Assembly: GCF_001931485.1 (NCBI RefSeq)
Contig: NZ_MSDV01000026.1
Span: forward strand, 124,001 to 188,000
Source of the DNA: Burkholderia sp. SRS-W-2-2016
GTDB lineage: Bacteria; Pseudomonadota; Gammaproteobacteria; Burkholderiales; Burkholderiaceae
Direction of reading: 5' to 3'
Length of the DNA stretch: 64,000 nt
This document shows positions 1 to 8,081 of the stretch, one piece after another. How positions within the stretch are numbered: position 1 is the first letter of the stretch; every line of letters starts with the position of its first letter. A program made the position numbers and the translations under genes. The notes beneath the pieces are model-generated. The model saw only the letters and a list, made by a program, of their open reading frames with translations. It was not told where the DNA came from and did not search any database.

Positions 1-13
1 TAACAGGGTTCTC

Positions 14-841
14 ATGTCGGTCAATTCGGCTCTATCGCTCGGCGACTTTCTGCGCAGCCGCCGCGCACGGCTCGACCCCGCGAGCTTCGGTTTTTCCGGG
101 CGTAGACGCACGCCCGGGCTGCGCCGCGAAGAAGTCGCGCAGCGCGCGCATATCAGTCCGACCTGGTACACGTGGCTCGAACAGGGGCGCGGCGGCGCGC
201 CGTCGCCGGAGGTGCTGGAGCGCATCGCCGGCGCGCTGCTGCTGACCGATCCCGAACGCGAGCATCTGTTCATGCTCGGCCTGGGGCGCCCGCCCGAAGT
301 CCGTTACCGCTCGGTCGAAACCGTCAATCCGCGCCTGCAACGGCTGCTCGATTCGCTCGAAACGAGCCCCGCCATCATCAAGACCGCGAGCTGGGACGTG
401 GTCGCATGGAATCGCGCGGCGGCCGTCGTGCTGACCGACTACGGCGCGTTGCCTCCCGACCAGCGCAACATCCTGCGCTTCCTGTTTCGCGACCCCGCCG
501 CGCGCGCGAAGCAGCATGACTGGGACAGCGTCGCGCGCTTCGTCGTCGGTGCGTTCCGCGCGGATGTCGCGCGCGCCGGTCTGGCCTCCGAAGTGGGCGC
601 GTTCGTCGACGAACTGATCGCCGTCAGTCCGGAATTCGAAGCGCTGTGGCGCAGCAATGAAGTGCTCGCGCACGGCGACGCCGGCGGCGTGAAGCGTCTC
701 ACGCATCCGGAGCTGGGATCGATCGAACTGGAATATTCGGCGTTCTCCGTCGATGGCCGTCCGGACCTCGGCATGATCGTCTACATGCCGCTCGATAGTG
801 AAATGGCCGAGCGCATCCGGCAGCGGGTTGCACAAACCTGA
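14..841 (+). CDS. XRE-family regulator with MmyB-like ligand domain
   Basis: A 275-residue DNA-binding regulator. Residues about 8-80 form an XRE-type helix-turn-helix, with the characteristic run TPGLRREEVA followed by ISPTWYTWLEQGR. Residues about 105-270 match the MmyB-like C-terminal domain, a PAS-like fold thought in the family to bind a fatty-acid-like ligand; it contains the family-typical WDVVAWNRAA and HPELGSIELEY segments. In this family such regulators usually control an adjacent oxidoreductase gene, but none is visible here because the left edge cuts the neighbourhood. The next gene is a cytochrome b561 on the same strand, 150 bp away. Length is normal. No operator was identified. 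Confidence 0.9.
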   Translation: MSVNSALSLGDFLRSRRARLDPASFGFSGRRRTPGLRREEVAQRAHISPTWYTWLEQGRGGAPSPEVLERIAGALLLTDPEREHLFMLGLGRPPEVRYRSVETVNPRLQRLLDSLETSPAIIKTASWDVVAWNRAAAVVLTDYGALPPDQRNILRFLFRDPAARAKQHDWDSVARFVVGAFRADVARAGLASEVGAFVDELIAVSPEFEALWRSNEVLAHGDAGGVKRLTHPELGSIELEYSAFSVDGRPDLGMIVYMPLDSEMAERIRQRVAQT

Positions 842-855
842 CGCGCCGCTTCAAT

Positions 856-888
856 GCGATAACAGCGCGATAACAACGCGCTAACACC
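856..888. repeat. Three 11-bp direct repeats, GCG(A/C)TAACA(A/G/C)C
   Basis: Three head-to-tail copies of an 11-bp unit lie between the MmyB-type regulator and cytochrome b561. The spacing is close to one helical turn, which would suit an array of protein-binding sites for the downstream gene. It could also be a chance simple repeat. No palindrome is present. Confidence 0.45.
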
Positions 889-995
889 CCCAGCCGCACA
901 GACATCAGGGTTCCTTAAGAAATTATCGGTACGCTCCAGCTAGCCTGGGCAACGCCTGATCGCGCGTGACTGCCCGGCTTAAAGTGGGAGTCGAA

Positions 996-1571
996 GTGAA
1001 CAAACAATCCGCAACCCAAGCGCCGGCCTATGACGCCCTCGCGCGCACCCTCCACTGGTTGACGGTCCTGCTGATCGCCGCGCAGTTCGCGATCGGCTGG
1101 ACGATGCCCGACGTCCACCGGGACACGCAGCCCGTCGGGCTGATCGCGTGGCATCTCGGCGTCGGCGCGACGCTGATCGCCGTGATCGTGCTCAGGGTGC
1201 TCTGGCGTCTGACGCATCGGCCCGCGCCGCACGAACTGCCGCCATTGCTCGGCGTGCTGTCGCGCACCACCCACTTCCTGCTTTATCTGTGCCTGCTGCT
1301 GGTGCCGCTGCTCGGCTGGATCAACGCATCGTCGCGCGGCTGGACGGTGCGCCTCGCCGGTGCATTGCCGCTGCCCGCGTTGAGCCGAACCGGCTCGTCG
1401 TTCGGTCACGCGATGGGCGACGTGCACGGCGTGCTCGCCTGGGTGTTGTTTGCGCTGATCGCGTTGCACATCGCCGCCGCGCTGTTCCATCAGTTCATTC
1501 TGAAAGATCGGGTATTGCAGCGGATGCTGCCCGAGGCCGGCGCGTCGCGGAACCCGGCGCGCGATCGCTAG
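996..1571 (+). CDS. Cytochrome b561 family diheme membrane protein
   Basis: A membrane-bound b-type cytochrome of the bacterial cytochrome b561 (CybB) family, which passes electrons between quinol and heme in the inner membrane. Four hydrophobic helices are visible. Histidines suited to heme binding lie in helix 1 (RTLHW, His20), helix 2 (IAWH, His53) and helix 4 (DVHG and IALH). I place the start at the GTG at 996 because GGGAG sits 6 bases upstream; an in-frame GTG at 966 would add ten polar residues with no ribosome site. The redox partner is not known. The gene stops 12 bp before a phospholipase remnant. Confidence 0.87.
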   Translation: MNKQSATQAPAYDALARTLHWLTVLLIAAQFAIGWTMPDVHRDTQPVGLIAWHLGVGATLIAVIVLRVLWRLTHRPAPHELPPLLGVLSRTTHFLLYLCLLLVPLLGWINASSRGWTVRLAGALPLPALSRTGSSFGHAMGDVHGVLAWVLFALIALHIAAALFHQFILKDRVLQRMLPEAGASRNPARDR

Positions 1572-1583
1572 GCGGGTGCCGCG

Positions 1584-1847
1584 ATGAAGCGCGCAGGCCG
1601 GAGCAACTTATCGGAGCAGCCCGCCTGCGCGGCCCGCGAAAATAGCCGCGCCGCCGCGGAACCACGCCGTGAATTCCTGCGCAGGACGGCAGGCTCGGTG
1701 GGCGCATCGCTAGCCGCGATCGTGCTGCCCACGTGGCTGCGCGAAGCGCTGGCCGCCCCGGCAAAAACCGCGACCGGCACGCTCGACGATGTCGAACACA
1801 TCGTGATCTTCACGCAGGAAAACCGCTCGCTCACCGCGGGCGCGTAA
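1584..1847 (+). pseudogene. Truncated phospholipase C (N-terminal remnant)
   Basis: An 87-codon reading frame that begins like a bacterial non-haemolytic phospholipase C (phosphocholine-preferring, twin-arginine exported). It has RREFLRR followed by a hydrophobic stretch ending ALAAP, then DDVEHIVIFTQENRS, the start of the phosphoesterase domain. The family then continues with the metal-site residues FDHYFG; here the frame reads LTAGA and stops. About 90 percent of a normal protein of roughly 700 residues is missing and is not found downstream, where a new promoter region and the DUF2254 gene begin. I read it as a deletion remnant. It could in principle make a small exported peptide, which I consider unlikely. 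Confidence 0.7.
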
Positions 1848-1875
1848 TCGTCCGCGGAGCTGTTGCGCCAGCAGA

Positions 1876-1895
1876 CGTCGGACCAAGGTCTGATT
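1876..1895. promoter_or_regulatory. Palindromic site A (core GACCAAGGTC at 1881-1890)
   Basis: One of nine copies in this window of a palindrome with core GACC(A/T)(A/T)GGTC. It lies between the phospholipase remnant and the DUF2254 gene, with its core ending 100 bp before the DUF2254 start, so it probably controls the DUF2254-carbonic anhydrase unit. The 3' flank TGATTG matches the shared flank consensus (N)(T/G)ATTG. Confidence 0.65.
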
Positions 1896-1990
1896 GCCCA
1901 CCCCAACGTTTGCGTATCTGATAGTCCAGAAAGGCCCCGGCTCCATCCGCGCGGGTCGCAAACCGCCGCTCGCCCCGCGCGCTCGCCATC

Positions 1991-3304
1991 ATGGACTGGA
2001 ATCGCTGGTACAGCCTGAAGAGCTACCTCAGATCGTCGCTATGGACAGTGCCGCTGATCGCGGTCGCGATCTACGCGCTCATCAAACCGCTGACCGAACT
2101 GCTCGGCCGCTGGATGATCGGGCAACAGCTGCTCGATCCCAAAACCGGCTTTTTCGGGCTCTCGATGACCGGCGCCCGCTCGCTCGTCGGCGACATCGTA
2201 TCCGCCGATCTCGCGTTTCTCGTGTTCACGTTCGGCTCGCTGCTGGTCGCGATCCAGGTCGCCGGCGGCCAGTACACGCCGCGTATCATCGCGACCACGC
2301 TGCTGCGCGATAACGTGATCCGCGGCACGTCCGGCCTGTTCGTCTTCGCGCTGCTGTTCGCGAACCGGACCCTCGCGTGGATGGGCGAGGAACAGGTCCA
2401 TCAGCTGCAGGTGTTTCTTGCCGCGCTGTTCGGTTTCGCGTCGGTCGTCGCGTTCCTGTTCCTGATCGACTACGCGGCGCGCTTCCTGCGGCCGGTCAGC
2501 CTCGTCGCCCGGGTCGGCGCGCTCGGCATCGCGGTGATCGAAAGCGTCTACCCGGCGCCGGCCACCGGCCGCATCGCGGCGCCGAAAGCCGCCGGCGAAC
2601 TGCGCGTGCCCGATCGCATCGTGCGCCATCGCGGCAAATCCGGCATCGTGCTGGCGGTGAATCTGAAACGGCTGGTCGCCAAGGGACGGCGCACCGGTTC
2701 GGTGATCGAGCTGGTGCCGCAAGTCGGCGATTTCGTCGCGGTCGGCGAGCCGCTGTTCTATCTGTACGGCAACGCCGACGCCATCGATGAAAACCGGCTG
2801 CGCACGCTGGTGGCGCTCGGCACCGAACGCACGATGGAACAGGACCCGATGTTCGCGTTCCGGATTCTCGTCGACATCGCGCTGAAGGCGCTGTCCGCGG
2901 CGATCAACGATCCGACCACCGCGGTCCTCGCGATCGACCAGTTGCAGCGGCTGTTGAGCGTGGTCGGCAAACGCTCGCTGTACCTCGAAGAAATCGAGGA
3001 CTCGTCGGGACAGGTGCGGGTGATATTTCGGACACCCAACTGGGAAAACTACGTGCACATCAGTTTCCGCGAGATTCGCCAGTACGGCGCGGGCAGCATC
3101 CAGATCGCGCGGCGGTTGCGCGCGGCGATCGAGAACCTGCTGCAAAGCCTGCCCGAACATCGCCATCACGCTCTGCGCGTCGAACTGGACCTGCTCGATC
3201 GCGTGATCGATAAGCAGCATCTATTTCCAGAAGACCGGGCGCTCGCCCGCATTGCCGACTCGCAAGGCCTCGGCGGTTCGGTGACCTCGTCGGCCGGCGA
3301 CTAG
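1991..3304 (+). CDS. DUF2254 predicted membrane protein
   Basis: A 437-residue protein of the DUF2254 family, function unknown. Four transmembrane helices are visible in the N-terminal part (about residues 18-37, 65-88, 105-125 and 130-155). The segment between helices 2 and 3 carries the family motif with QVAGGQYTPR and LLRDN. The rest is a soluble, probably cytoplasmic domain containing FAFRILVDIALKALSAAINDPTTA, given here only as a landmark region around residue 300. It lies 22 bp upstream of a carbonic anhydrase, so the two are probably co-transcribed. Palindromic site A precedes it. An ion-channel-like or stress-envelope role is possible, but nothing in the sequence settles it. Confidence 0.85.
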   Translation: MDWNRWYSLKSYLRSSLWTVPLIAVAIYALIKPLTELLGRWMIGQQLLDPKTGFFGLSMTGARSLVGDIVSADLAFLVFTFGSLLVAIQVAGGQYTPRIIATTLLRDNVIRGTSGLFVFALLFANRTLAWMGEEQVHQLQVFLAALFGFASVVAFLFLIDYAARFLRPVSLVARVGALGIAVIESVYPAPATGRIAAPKAAGELRVPDRIVRHRGKSGIVLAVNLKRLVAKGRRTGSVIELVPQVGDFVAVGEPLFYLYGNADAIDENRLRTLVALGTERTMEQDPMFAFRILVDIALKALSAAINDPTTAVLAIDQLQRLLSVVGKRSLYLEEIEDSSGQVRVIFRTPNWENYVHISFREIRQYGAGSIQIARRLRAAIENLLQSLPEHRHHALRVELDLLDRVIDKQHLFPEDRALARIADSQGLGGSVTSSAGD

Positions 3305-3325
3305 CGGTGATTCGGAGAACAGATC

Positions 3326-4003
3326 ATGCGCAAACTGATCATGGGCATCGTGGAGTTCCGCGAAAAGATGCTGCCGCAATACGCGCAGCAGTTCAGCAAA
3401 CTGGCGCTCGCGCAGACCCCGGACGCGCTGTTCGTCACCTGCTCGGACAGCCGGGTCGTGCCCGACCTGCTGGCGTCGACCCATCCGGGCGACCTGTTTA
3501 CGATGCGCAACGTCGGCAACCTGATCCCGCCCGCGACCGCCGAAGGCATCTCCACCGGCGACGTCTCCGAAGCCAGCGCGATCGAATACGCGGTGCTGGT
3601 GCTGAAAGTCGCGAACATCGTCGTCTGCGGTCATTCCGAATGCGGCGCGATGAAGGCGGTGTATTCGCGCGGCGCCAAACTGAAAGCGCCGAACCTCGAC
3701 AGATGGCTGTGTCACGCGAATAACGCGGCGTTCCGGCTCGACCAGGAAGGCCCGCTCGACGCGACGCTCAAACCGCACGATCAACTGTCGCAACTGAACG
3801 TGCTGGTGCAGCTCGAGCATCTGATGACCTACCCGATCGTGCGCCAGCAGGTCACGGCCGGCGCGCTCGTGCTGAGCGGCTGGTGGTTCGACATCGCGAC
3901 CGGCGCGATGTACGCGTATGAGCGCGGCAGCCGCTCGTTCGAAGTGATCGACCGCGCAATGGCCGAGCGGATGATCGCGCGGCTGGCCGCGCGGGCGCGC
4001 TAA
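3326..4003 (+). CDS. Beta-class carbonic anhydrase
   Basis: A zinc enzyme that interconverts carbon dioxide and bicarbonate in the cytoplasm. The 225-residue protein has the complete beta-class active site: CSDSR with Cys39, Asp41 and Arg43, and the second ligand pair in CGHSECGAMK with His103 and Cys106. The conserved GDLFTMRNVGN segment follows the first motif. Length is typical. It follows the DUF2254 gene by 22 bp and has its own ribosome site (CGGAG, 10 bases upstream), so it is likely the second gene of that unit. Bicarbonate supply for carbamoyl-phosphate or carboxylation reactions is the usual role; no closer partner is apparent here. Confidence 0.95.
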   Translation: MRKLIMGIVEFREKMLPQYAQQFSKLALAQTPDALFVTCSDSRVVPDLLASTHPGDLFTMRNVGNLIPPATAEGISTGDVSEASAIEYAVLVLKVANIVVCGHSECGAMKAVYSRGAKLKAPNLDRWLCHANNAAFRLDQEGPLDATLKPHDQLSQLNVLVQLEHLMTYPIVRQQVTAGALVLSGWWFDIATGAMYAYERGSRSFEVIDRAMAERMIARLAARAR

Positions 4004-4062
4004 CCGGCGCGCTTGTGCCGGTCGCCGCGACGACGATAAAATCGCGTCCCGCCGAAAATAAG

Positions 4063-4779
4063 ATGAGCAGCAATATGAACGAGACATCGAGCGGCGACGC
4101 GCAAGTATTCAGCGGCCAGACCTTCAACCGCGACGAGTTGGCCCGCCCGCTGCGCCAATGCGGCGACGAACCGTCTTTCGAGCACTGCGATTTCGACGGC
4201 GCGGACCTGTCGAACCTCGACTTTCGCGCCGCCCGCTTCACCCGTTGCAGCTTCGAGCAAACCCGCTTCGAGCACTGCGACCTCGCGCGCAGCCAATGGG
4301 TGTCGTGCAAAGGCGCGGCGGCCAAATTCCGCTACAGCAACGCGAGCGACGCCCGCTTCAGCCGCAGCGATCTGAACAATACCGACTGGACCGGCGCGCG
4401 GCTGTCATCCACGGTATTTACCGAGGTGAAGCTGACCGGCGCGCGCTTCGTCGATGCCCGCACGCTCGGGCTGACCTTTCAGGATTCGCTGCTGGTCGGC
4501 GCGAACCTGAAGGGTCTGTCGTTTCGCAAACAGACGTTGGAATCGATCAATTTCTCCGACGCCGATCTGACCGAGTGCGACTTTCGCGACGCGGTATTCG
4601 ACGGCGGCAGCCTGCGCAACGTGCGGCTGCGCGACACCCGCTTCGACGGCGCCGATCTGCGTTCGGCCGAACTGAGCGGGATCCGCTTGGCCGACGTGCT
4701 GCAGCATCTGAAAGGCGCGATCCTGTCGGTCGAGCAGGCGGTGATGCTGATCGGTGACTGCGGGGTGCGGGTGCTGTGA
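4063..4779 (+). CDS. Pentapeptide-repeat protein
   Basis: A protein of about 238 residues made almost wholly of pentapeptide repeats of the type A(D/N)LXX, for example CDFDGADLSNLDF, SDLNNTDWTGARL, VGANLKGLSF and DADLTECDFRDAVF. These form a right-handed quadrilateral beta-helix in the family (Qnr, MfpA and many of unknown role). The C-terminal tail ILSVEQAVMLIGDCGVRVL leaves the repeat pattern and resembles the Qnr-like dimerisation end. I place the start at the ATG at 4063, although a GTG at 4015 and an ATG at 4075 are in frame and no ribosome site clearly decides. The function cannot be read from the sequence; gyrase protection is known only for some members. Confidence 0.8.
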   Translation: MSSNMNETSSGDAQVFSGQTFNRDELARPLRQCGDEPSFEHCDFDGADLSNLDFRAARFTRCSFEQTRFEHCDLARSQWVSCKGAAAKFRYSNASDARFSRSDLNNTDWTGARLSSTVFTEVKLTGARFVDARTLGLTFQDSLLVGANLKGLSFRKQTLESINFSDADLTECDFRDAVFDGGSLRNVRLRDTRFDGADLRSAELSGIRLADVLQHLKGAILSVEQAVMLIGDCGVRVL

Positions 4780-4809
4780 CCGCGCGCGCAATGCGTTGAG
4801 TCGCAACGG

Positions 4810-4833
4810 GAAGGCCGGCCCACGCCGGCCTTC
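4810..4833. terminator. Hairpin between convergent genes
   Basis: A 10-bp perfect stem (GAAGGCCGGC paired with GCCGGCCTTC) with a 4-base loop lies between the convergent pentapeptide and MFS genes. Neither side has a T-run, so intrinsic termination would be weak; a processing or Rho-assisted role is equally possible. Confidence 0.5.
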
Positions 4834-4839
4834 GCGCCA

Positions 4840-6102
4840 TCAGGACAACGCCTGCCCGCGCGTCTCGCGCATGAAGAACAGCACGATCAGCGCGGCCAGC
4901 AGGAAGAAGCCGGCGGTCGCGCCGAGCGCGGTGGCCACGTTGCCGTTGCGCGACAGCAGCCCGACGGCGGCCGGCGCGAGCGCGCTGGTGGCCCGCCCGG
5001 TGTTGTAGATGAAGCCTTGCGCGGTCGCCCGCACGTGGGTCGGAAACATCTCCGCGAAGGTCGGCGCGAAGCCGCTATAGAAACCCGTGCCGAAGAACGC
5101 GACGACCGGGCCGAACAGCAGCAGCAACAGCGGCGACGTAATCGACACATACAGCGGCACCGCCGCCGCCGACAGCAGGAAAAACAGCAGGAACGCGAGC
5201 CGCCGGCCGATCCGGTCAGCCAGATAGCCGAACACGATGAAGCCCACGCCGGCGCCGAGCTGCATCACGACGATCCAGCTGGTCGAATGCACCAGGTCGA
5301 AGCCGCGGCCGCCCTGCGCGACCGGCGTCGACAGATACGTCGGAATCCACGTGAACAAGCCCCAGTAGCCGCACATCGCCGCGGCGGTGAACGCGAGCCC
5401 GACGATCGTGCTGCGCGCATACGGCCCGAACAACGTGGCCAGCGTCGCGCCGAGCGACAGCCGCTCGCGCTGCTCGCGCCAGATCTGCGGTTCCTCCACA
5501 TGGCGGCGCACCCAGAACGCGAGCAGCGTCGGCACGAGACCCACCGCGAACACCCAGCGCCAGCCGAAGTGCGGCAGCACCAGCGCCGCCGCGACCGCGG
5601 CCAGCGCATAGCCGACCGCGAACGAGCTCTGCACCCACGCCATCACCTTCGCGCGATGCCTGGCCGGCCACGTTTCGGTGATCAGCGCCGCGCCCGCCGA
5701 CCATTCGCCGCCGATCCCAAGGCCGAGCAACAGACGGAACACCAGCAGTTGCCCGACCGAGCCCGCGAAGCCGCACAACGCGGTGCCGATCGAGTAACAC
5801 AGAATGCTCAGCATCAACGAACGGGTGCGGCCGATGCGGTCGGCCAGATAACCGAACACCAGCCCGCCGATCGCGGTGGACACCAGCGTCAGCGACGCGA
5901 TCACACCGGCCACGCCCTTGTCGAAATGCAGATCGACGCTGATTTCGCGGATCACCATCGCGAACAGCATCAGATCCATGATGTCGAGCATCCAGCCGAT
6001 ATACGCGGAGCCGAACGCGCGCCACTGCGCGCGGGTCGCGCCCCGGTACCACGGTTGCCCGGCCGGGGCCGCCCTCGTCACTGCGCTCGCCGCTCTGTCC
6101 AT
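4840..6102 (-). CDS. MFS metabolite:H+ symporter
   Basis: A 420-residue inner-membrane transporter with twelve predicted helices in the 6+6 major facilitator arrangement. Both signature loops are present and nearly identical, GYLADRIGRTRS after helix 2 and GYLADRIGRRLA after helix 8, as in the metabolite:H+ symporter and sialic-acid/aromatic-acid subgroups. Helix 4 carries RLLLGLGIGGEWSAGAALI. The start is fixed by AAGGAGAC seven bases upstream. The gene is divergent from a bicupin gene and two palindromic operators lie between them, so the pair probably handles one substrate, perhaps a small carboxylate. The substrate cannot be named from sequence. Confidence 0.88.
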   Translation of the reverse strand: MDRAASAVTRAAPAGQPWYRGATRAQWRAFGSAYIGWMLDIMDLMLFAMVIREISVDLHFDKGVAGVIASLTLVSTAIGGLVFGYLADRIGRTRSLMLSILCYSIGTALCGFAGSVGQLLVFRLLLGLGIGGEWSAGAALITETWPARHRAKVMAWVQSSFAVGYALAAVAAALVLPHFGWRWVFAVGLVPTLLAFWVRRHVEEPQIWREQRERLSLGATLATLFGPYARSTIVGLAFTAAAMCGYWGLFTWIPTYLSTPVAQGGRGFDLVHSTSWIVVMQLGAGVGFIVFGYLADRIGRRLAFLLFFLLSAAAVPLYVSITSPLLLLLFGPVVAFFGTGFYSGFAPTFAEMFPTHVRATAQGFIYNTGRATSALAPAAVGLLSRNGNVATALGATAGFFLLAALIVLFFMRETRGQALS

Positions 6103-6137
6103 TCGCCGTCTCCTTCCCGGTCACCCGGAATCTTCGT

Positions 6138-6156
6138 CGTATCGATGATCGATACG
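6138..6156. promoter_or_regulatory. 19-bp palindromic operator 1
   Basis: A perfect palindrome (CGTATCGATGATCGATACG, one central base) lies 36 bp upstream of the MFS start codon. The arms GTATCGA/TCGATAC are repeated exactly in operator 2. The obvious candidate ligand is the IclR-type regulator encoded two genes to the right. Confidence 0.75.
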
Positions 6157-6235
6157 ATGCTAAATGATTATGGATCCGATATTAACAGGGCATTTTTATG
6201 CGCGGGCTTGTGGTAAACCATAAATAGATCATCGT

Positions 6236-6252
6236 GTATCGATAGTCGATAC
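6236..6252. promoter_or_regulatory. 17-bp palindromic operator 2
   Basis: A second copy of the GTATCGA...TCGATAC palindrome, here with centre TAG, 47 bp before the bicupin start. Its centre lies 97 bp from that of operator 1, about nine helical turns, so the pair could support DNA looping across the divergent promoter. Confidence 0.75.
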
Positions 6253-6298
6253 TAGTCACCATGACTCGTTCCTATCCCTGTTCAAGGAGGCTAGCCCT

Positions 6299-6970
6299 GT
6301 GAAGCACTATCAATTGCGTCTGTATGAGGACGTCATCGCGCCGAACCATCCGCCGGTTTATCTGCCGTCCGCCCGACGCGCGCTGTATGTCGTGAACGGC
6401 GACGTCACGATCGAATTCGGCGACGGCGCGCAGCATCAACGCGCCGACGGCGCGTGGCTCGGCGAAGACGATCTCGCGCTGCTCGCCGGTGCCGAAGGGG
6501 TCACGTTGTGGCGTTGGGAACTGGTGTCGGGCGAAGCGGCATCGGCCGGAGAAATCAGTTCGGCGCCCGGCGCGCGCTCCACCTTGAAGATCGACGCGCC
6601 GGTCGAGCTGGAGCCGCGCCAGCGCTGGCTGATGCGTTGCGACAAGGTACAATTTCCGCCCGGCGGCGTCGCGCATACGCACGTGCATCAGGGCCCGGGC
6701 GTGCGCTGCACGCTGGAAGGCGAAATCACCATCGAAACGCTCGGCGACTCGCATACCCACGGACCCGGTTCCGCCTGGCTGGAGCTCGGTCACGCACCGG
6801 TGCTCGCGCCCACCACCGAGGCGCGCGCAACCACGTTCATCCGCTGCTTCATCCTGCCTCGTGCGTGCCGCGGACGCAGTTCGATCCGCTACGTGCAGCC
6901 CGAGGACGCCGGCAAGAACAAACCGCAGCGCTATCACGTGTTCGGCGAGCGTTTCATCACGCTCGATTAA
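6299..6970 (+). CDS. Bicupin-type metal-binding protein
   Basis: A 223-residue protein with two cupin-like beta-barrel halves. The N-terminal half (ARRALYVVNGDVTIEF) has lost the usual histidines. The C-terminal half keeps the metal site in AHTHVHQGPGVRCTLEGEI, fitting the cupin 1 pattern with a histidine pair and a glutamate near residues 125-140. Such proteins are dioxygenases, isomerases or sensors of small acids. The start is GTG at 6299, supported by AAGGAGG eight bases upstream. It is divergent from an MFS transporter and followed 45 bp later by an IclR regulator, which suggests a small catabolic unit. The reaction cannot be stated. Confidence 0.75.
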   Translation: MKHYQLRLYEDVIAPNHPPVYLPSARRALYVVNGDVTIEFGDGAQHQRADGAWLGEDDLALLAGAEGVTLWRWELVSGEAASAGEISSAPGARSTLKIDAPVELEPRQRWLMRCDKVQFPPGGVAHTHVHQGPGVRCTLEGEITIETLGDSHTHGPGSAWLELGHAPVLAPTTEARATTFIRCFILPRACRGRSSIRYVQPEDAGKNKPQRYHVFGERFITLD

Positions 6971-7015
6971 GCGACGCAACGTGCCACGCCGCGTGAGCCA
7001 ACCAGAGGACTGCAA

Positions 7016-7864
7016 GTGAAAAGAACCGGCCGCGATACGCCCGACGACACCGCTCTCGCCGATGAAACCCAGACCCACGTGAGCGGCGCGGTCGGCGACG
7101 AACTCAACACGTCGTCGACCTCCGTGATTTCGCTACGGATTCTCGAACTGCTGGCCGAGCGCGACGCCGAATGCGGCGTCACGCATCTGGCCGACGCGCT
7201 CGGCGTGCCGAAGGCACGCGTGCACCGCCATCTGACCTCGCTGCGCCAGGAAGGCTACGTGGTGCAGAACGCGCGCACCAGCCGCTACCGGATCGGCTGG
7301 CGGCTCTTTCTGCTCGGTCAGAAGCTGGTGCGGCAGTTCGACGTGATCAGCCTCGCGCGGCCGATCATGGAAGAGCTGCGCGACGCGGTCGGCCAGACCA
7401 TCGTGATCAGCTCGTTCACGGACAGCGACGTGGTCGTGCTCGATATCGTGCGCGGCCGCAGTCCGCTGGAGATCCTGCTGCATCCGGGCACGCAGTTCCG
7501 CCTGCATACCGTCGCGCAAGGCAAGATCGCGCTCGCATACGGGCCGGCCGAACGGCGCGAAGCCGCGCTCGCGGCGCCGCTCGAAGCGTGCACGCCGCAT
7601 ACGATCACCGACCCGATGCGGCTGTCGCACGAACTCGCGCTGGTGCGCGAGCGCGGCTGGGCGGATGCGCCCGAAGAAGTGTTCCTGGGAGTCAATGCGC
7701 TGGCCGCGCCGATCCGGCAAGGCGACGGCTCATTGTTCGGCGCGCTGGCGATCGTCGGCTCGATTCACTACCTGCCGGCCCACGCGAATCCGCAGACCGT
7801 CGCGGCGCTGACCGACGCGGCCCGCAAGGTGTCGCAACTGCTCGGCGGCGCGCAGCCGAAGTAA
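7016..7864 (+). CDS. IclR-family transcriptional regulator
   Basis: A 282-residue regulator of the IclR family. Residues about 40-95 are the winged helix (SLRILELLAERDAECGVTHLADALGVPKARVHRHLTSL as landmark region, then YRIGWRLFLLG). Residues about 105-275 are the effector domain, with the conserved HPGTQFRLHTVAQGKIALAY segment. A polar N-terminal extension of about 40 residues precedes the DNA-binding domain, longer than usual. It follows the bicupin gene in the same direction and most likely binds the two GTATCGA...TCGATAC operators in the upstream divergent promoter. That assignment rests on gene position only. Confidence 0.92.
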   Translation: MKRTGRDTPDDTALADETQTHVSGAVGDELNTSSTSVISLRILELLAERDAECGVTHLADALGVPKARVHRHLTSLRQEGYVVQNARTSRYRIGWRLFLLGQKLVRQFDVISLARPIMEELRDAVGQTIVISSFTDSDVVVLDIVRGRSPLEILLHPGTQFRLHTVAQGKIALAYGPAERREAALAAPLEACTPHTITDPMRLSHELALVRERGWADAPEEVFLGVNALAAPIRQGDGSLFGALAIVGSIHYLPAHANPQTVAALTDAARKVSQLLGGAQPK

Positions 7865-7905
7865 GGTCAGCCGCCAAGCGGCATACGGCGGTCGCGCGCG
7901 CCGCC

Positions 7906-8032
7906 GTCCTCAAGTCCTCAAGTCCTCAGGTCCTCAGGTCCTCAGGTCCTCAGGTCCTCAGGTCCTCAGGTCCTCAGGTCCTCAGGTCCCAAAGTCCCAA
8001 AGTCCCCAAGTCCCCAAGTCCCCAAGTCCTCA
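7906..8032. repeat. 8-bp tandem repeat array (AGGTCCTC and variants)
   Basis: About sixteen head-to-tail copies of an 8-bp unit occupy the gap between the convergent IclR and DASS genes. The unit drifts along the array from AAGTCCTC through AGGTCCTC to AAGTCCCC. The middle copies are identical, a sign of recent slippage or gene-conversion-like homogenisation. No reading frame of either flanking gene enters it. Confidence 0.9.
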
Positions 8033-8081
8033 GCGTCGCGCGCTACACCCAGACATTCGAACATTCAAACGCCCAACACGC

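Noticed and set aside
7906..8032. Possible CRISPR array
   Set aside because: The units are 8 bp and directly abutting, with no spacers and no cas genes nearby.
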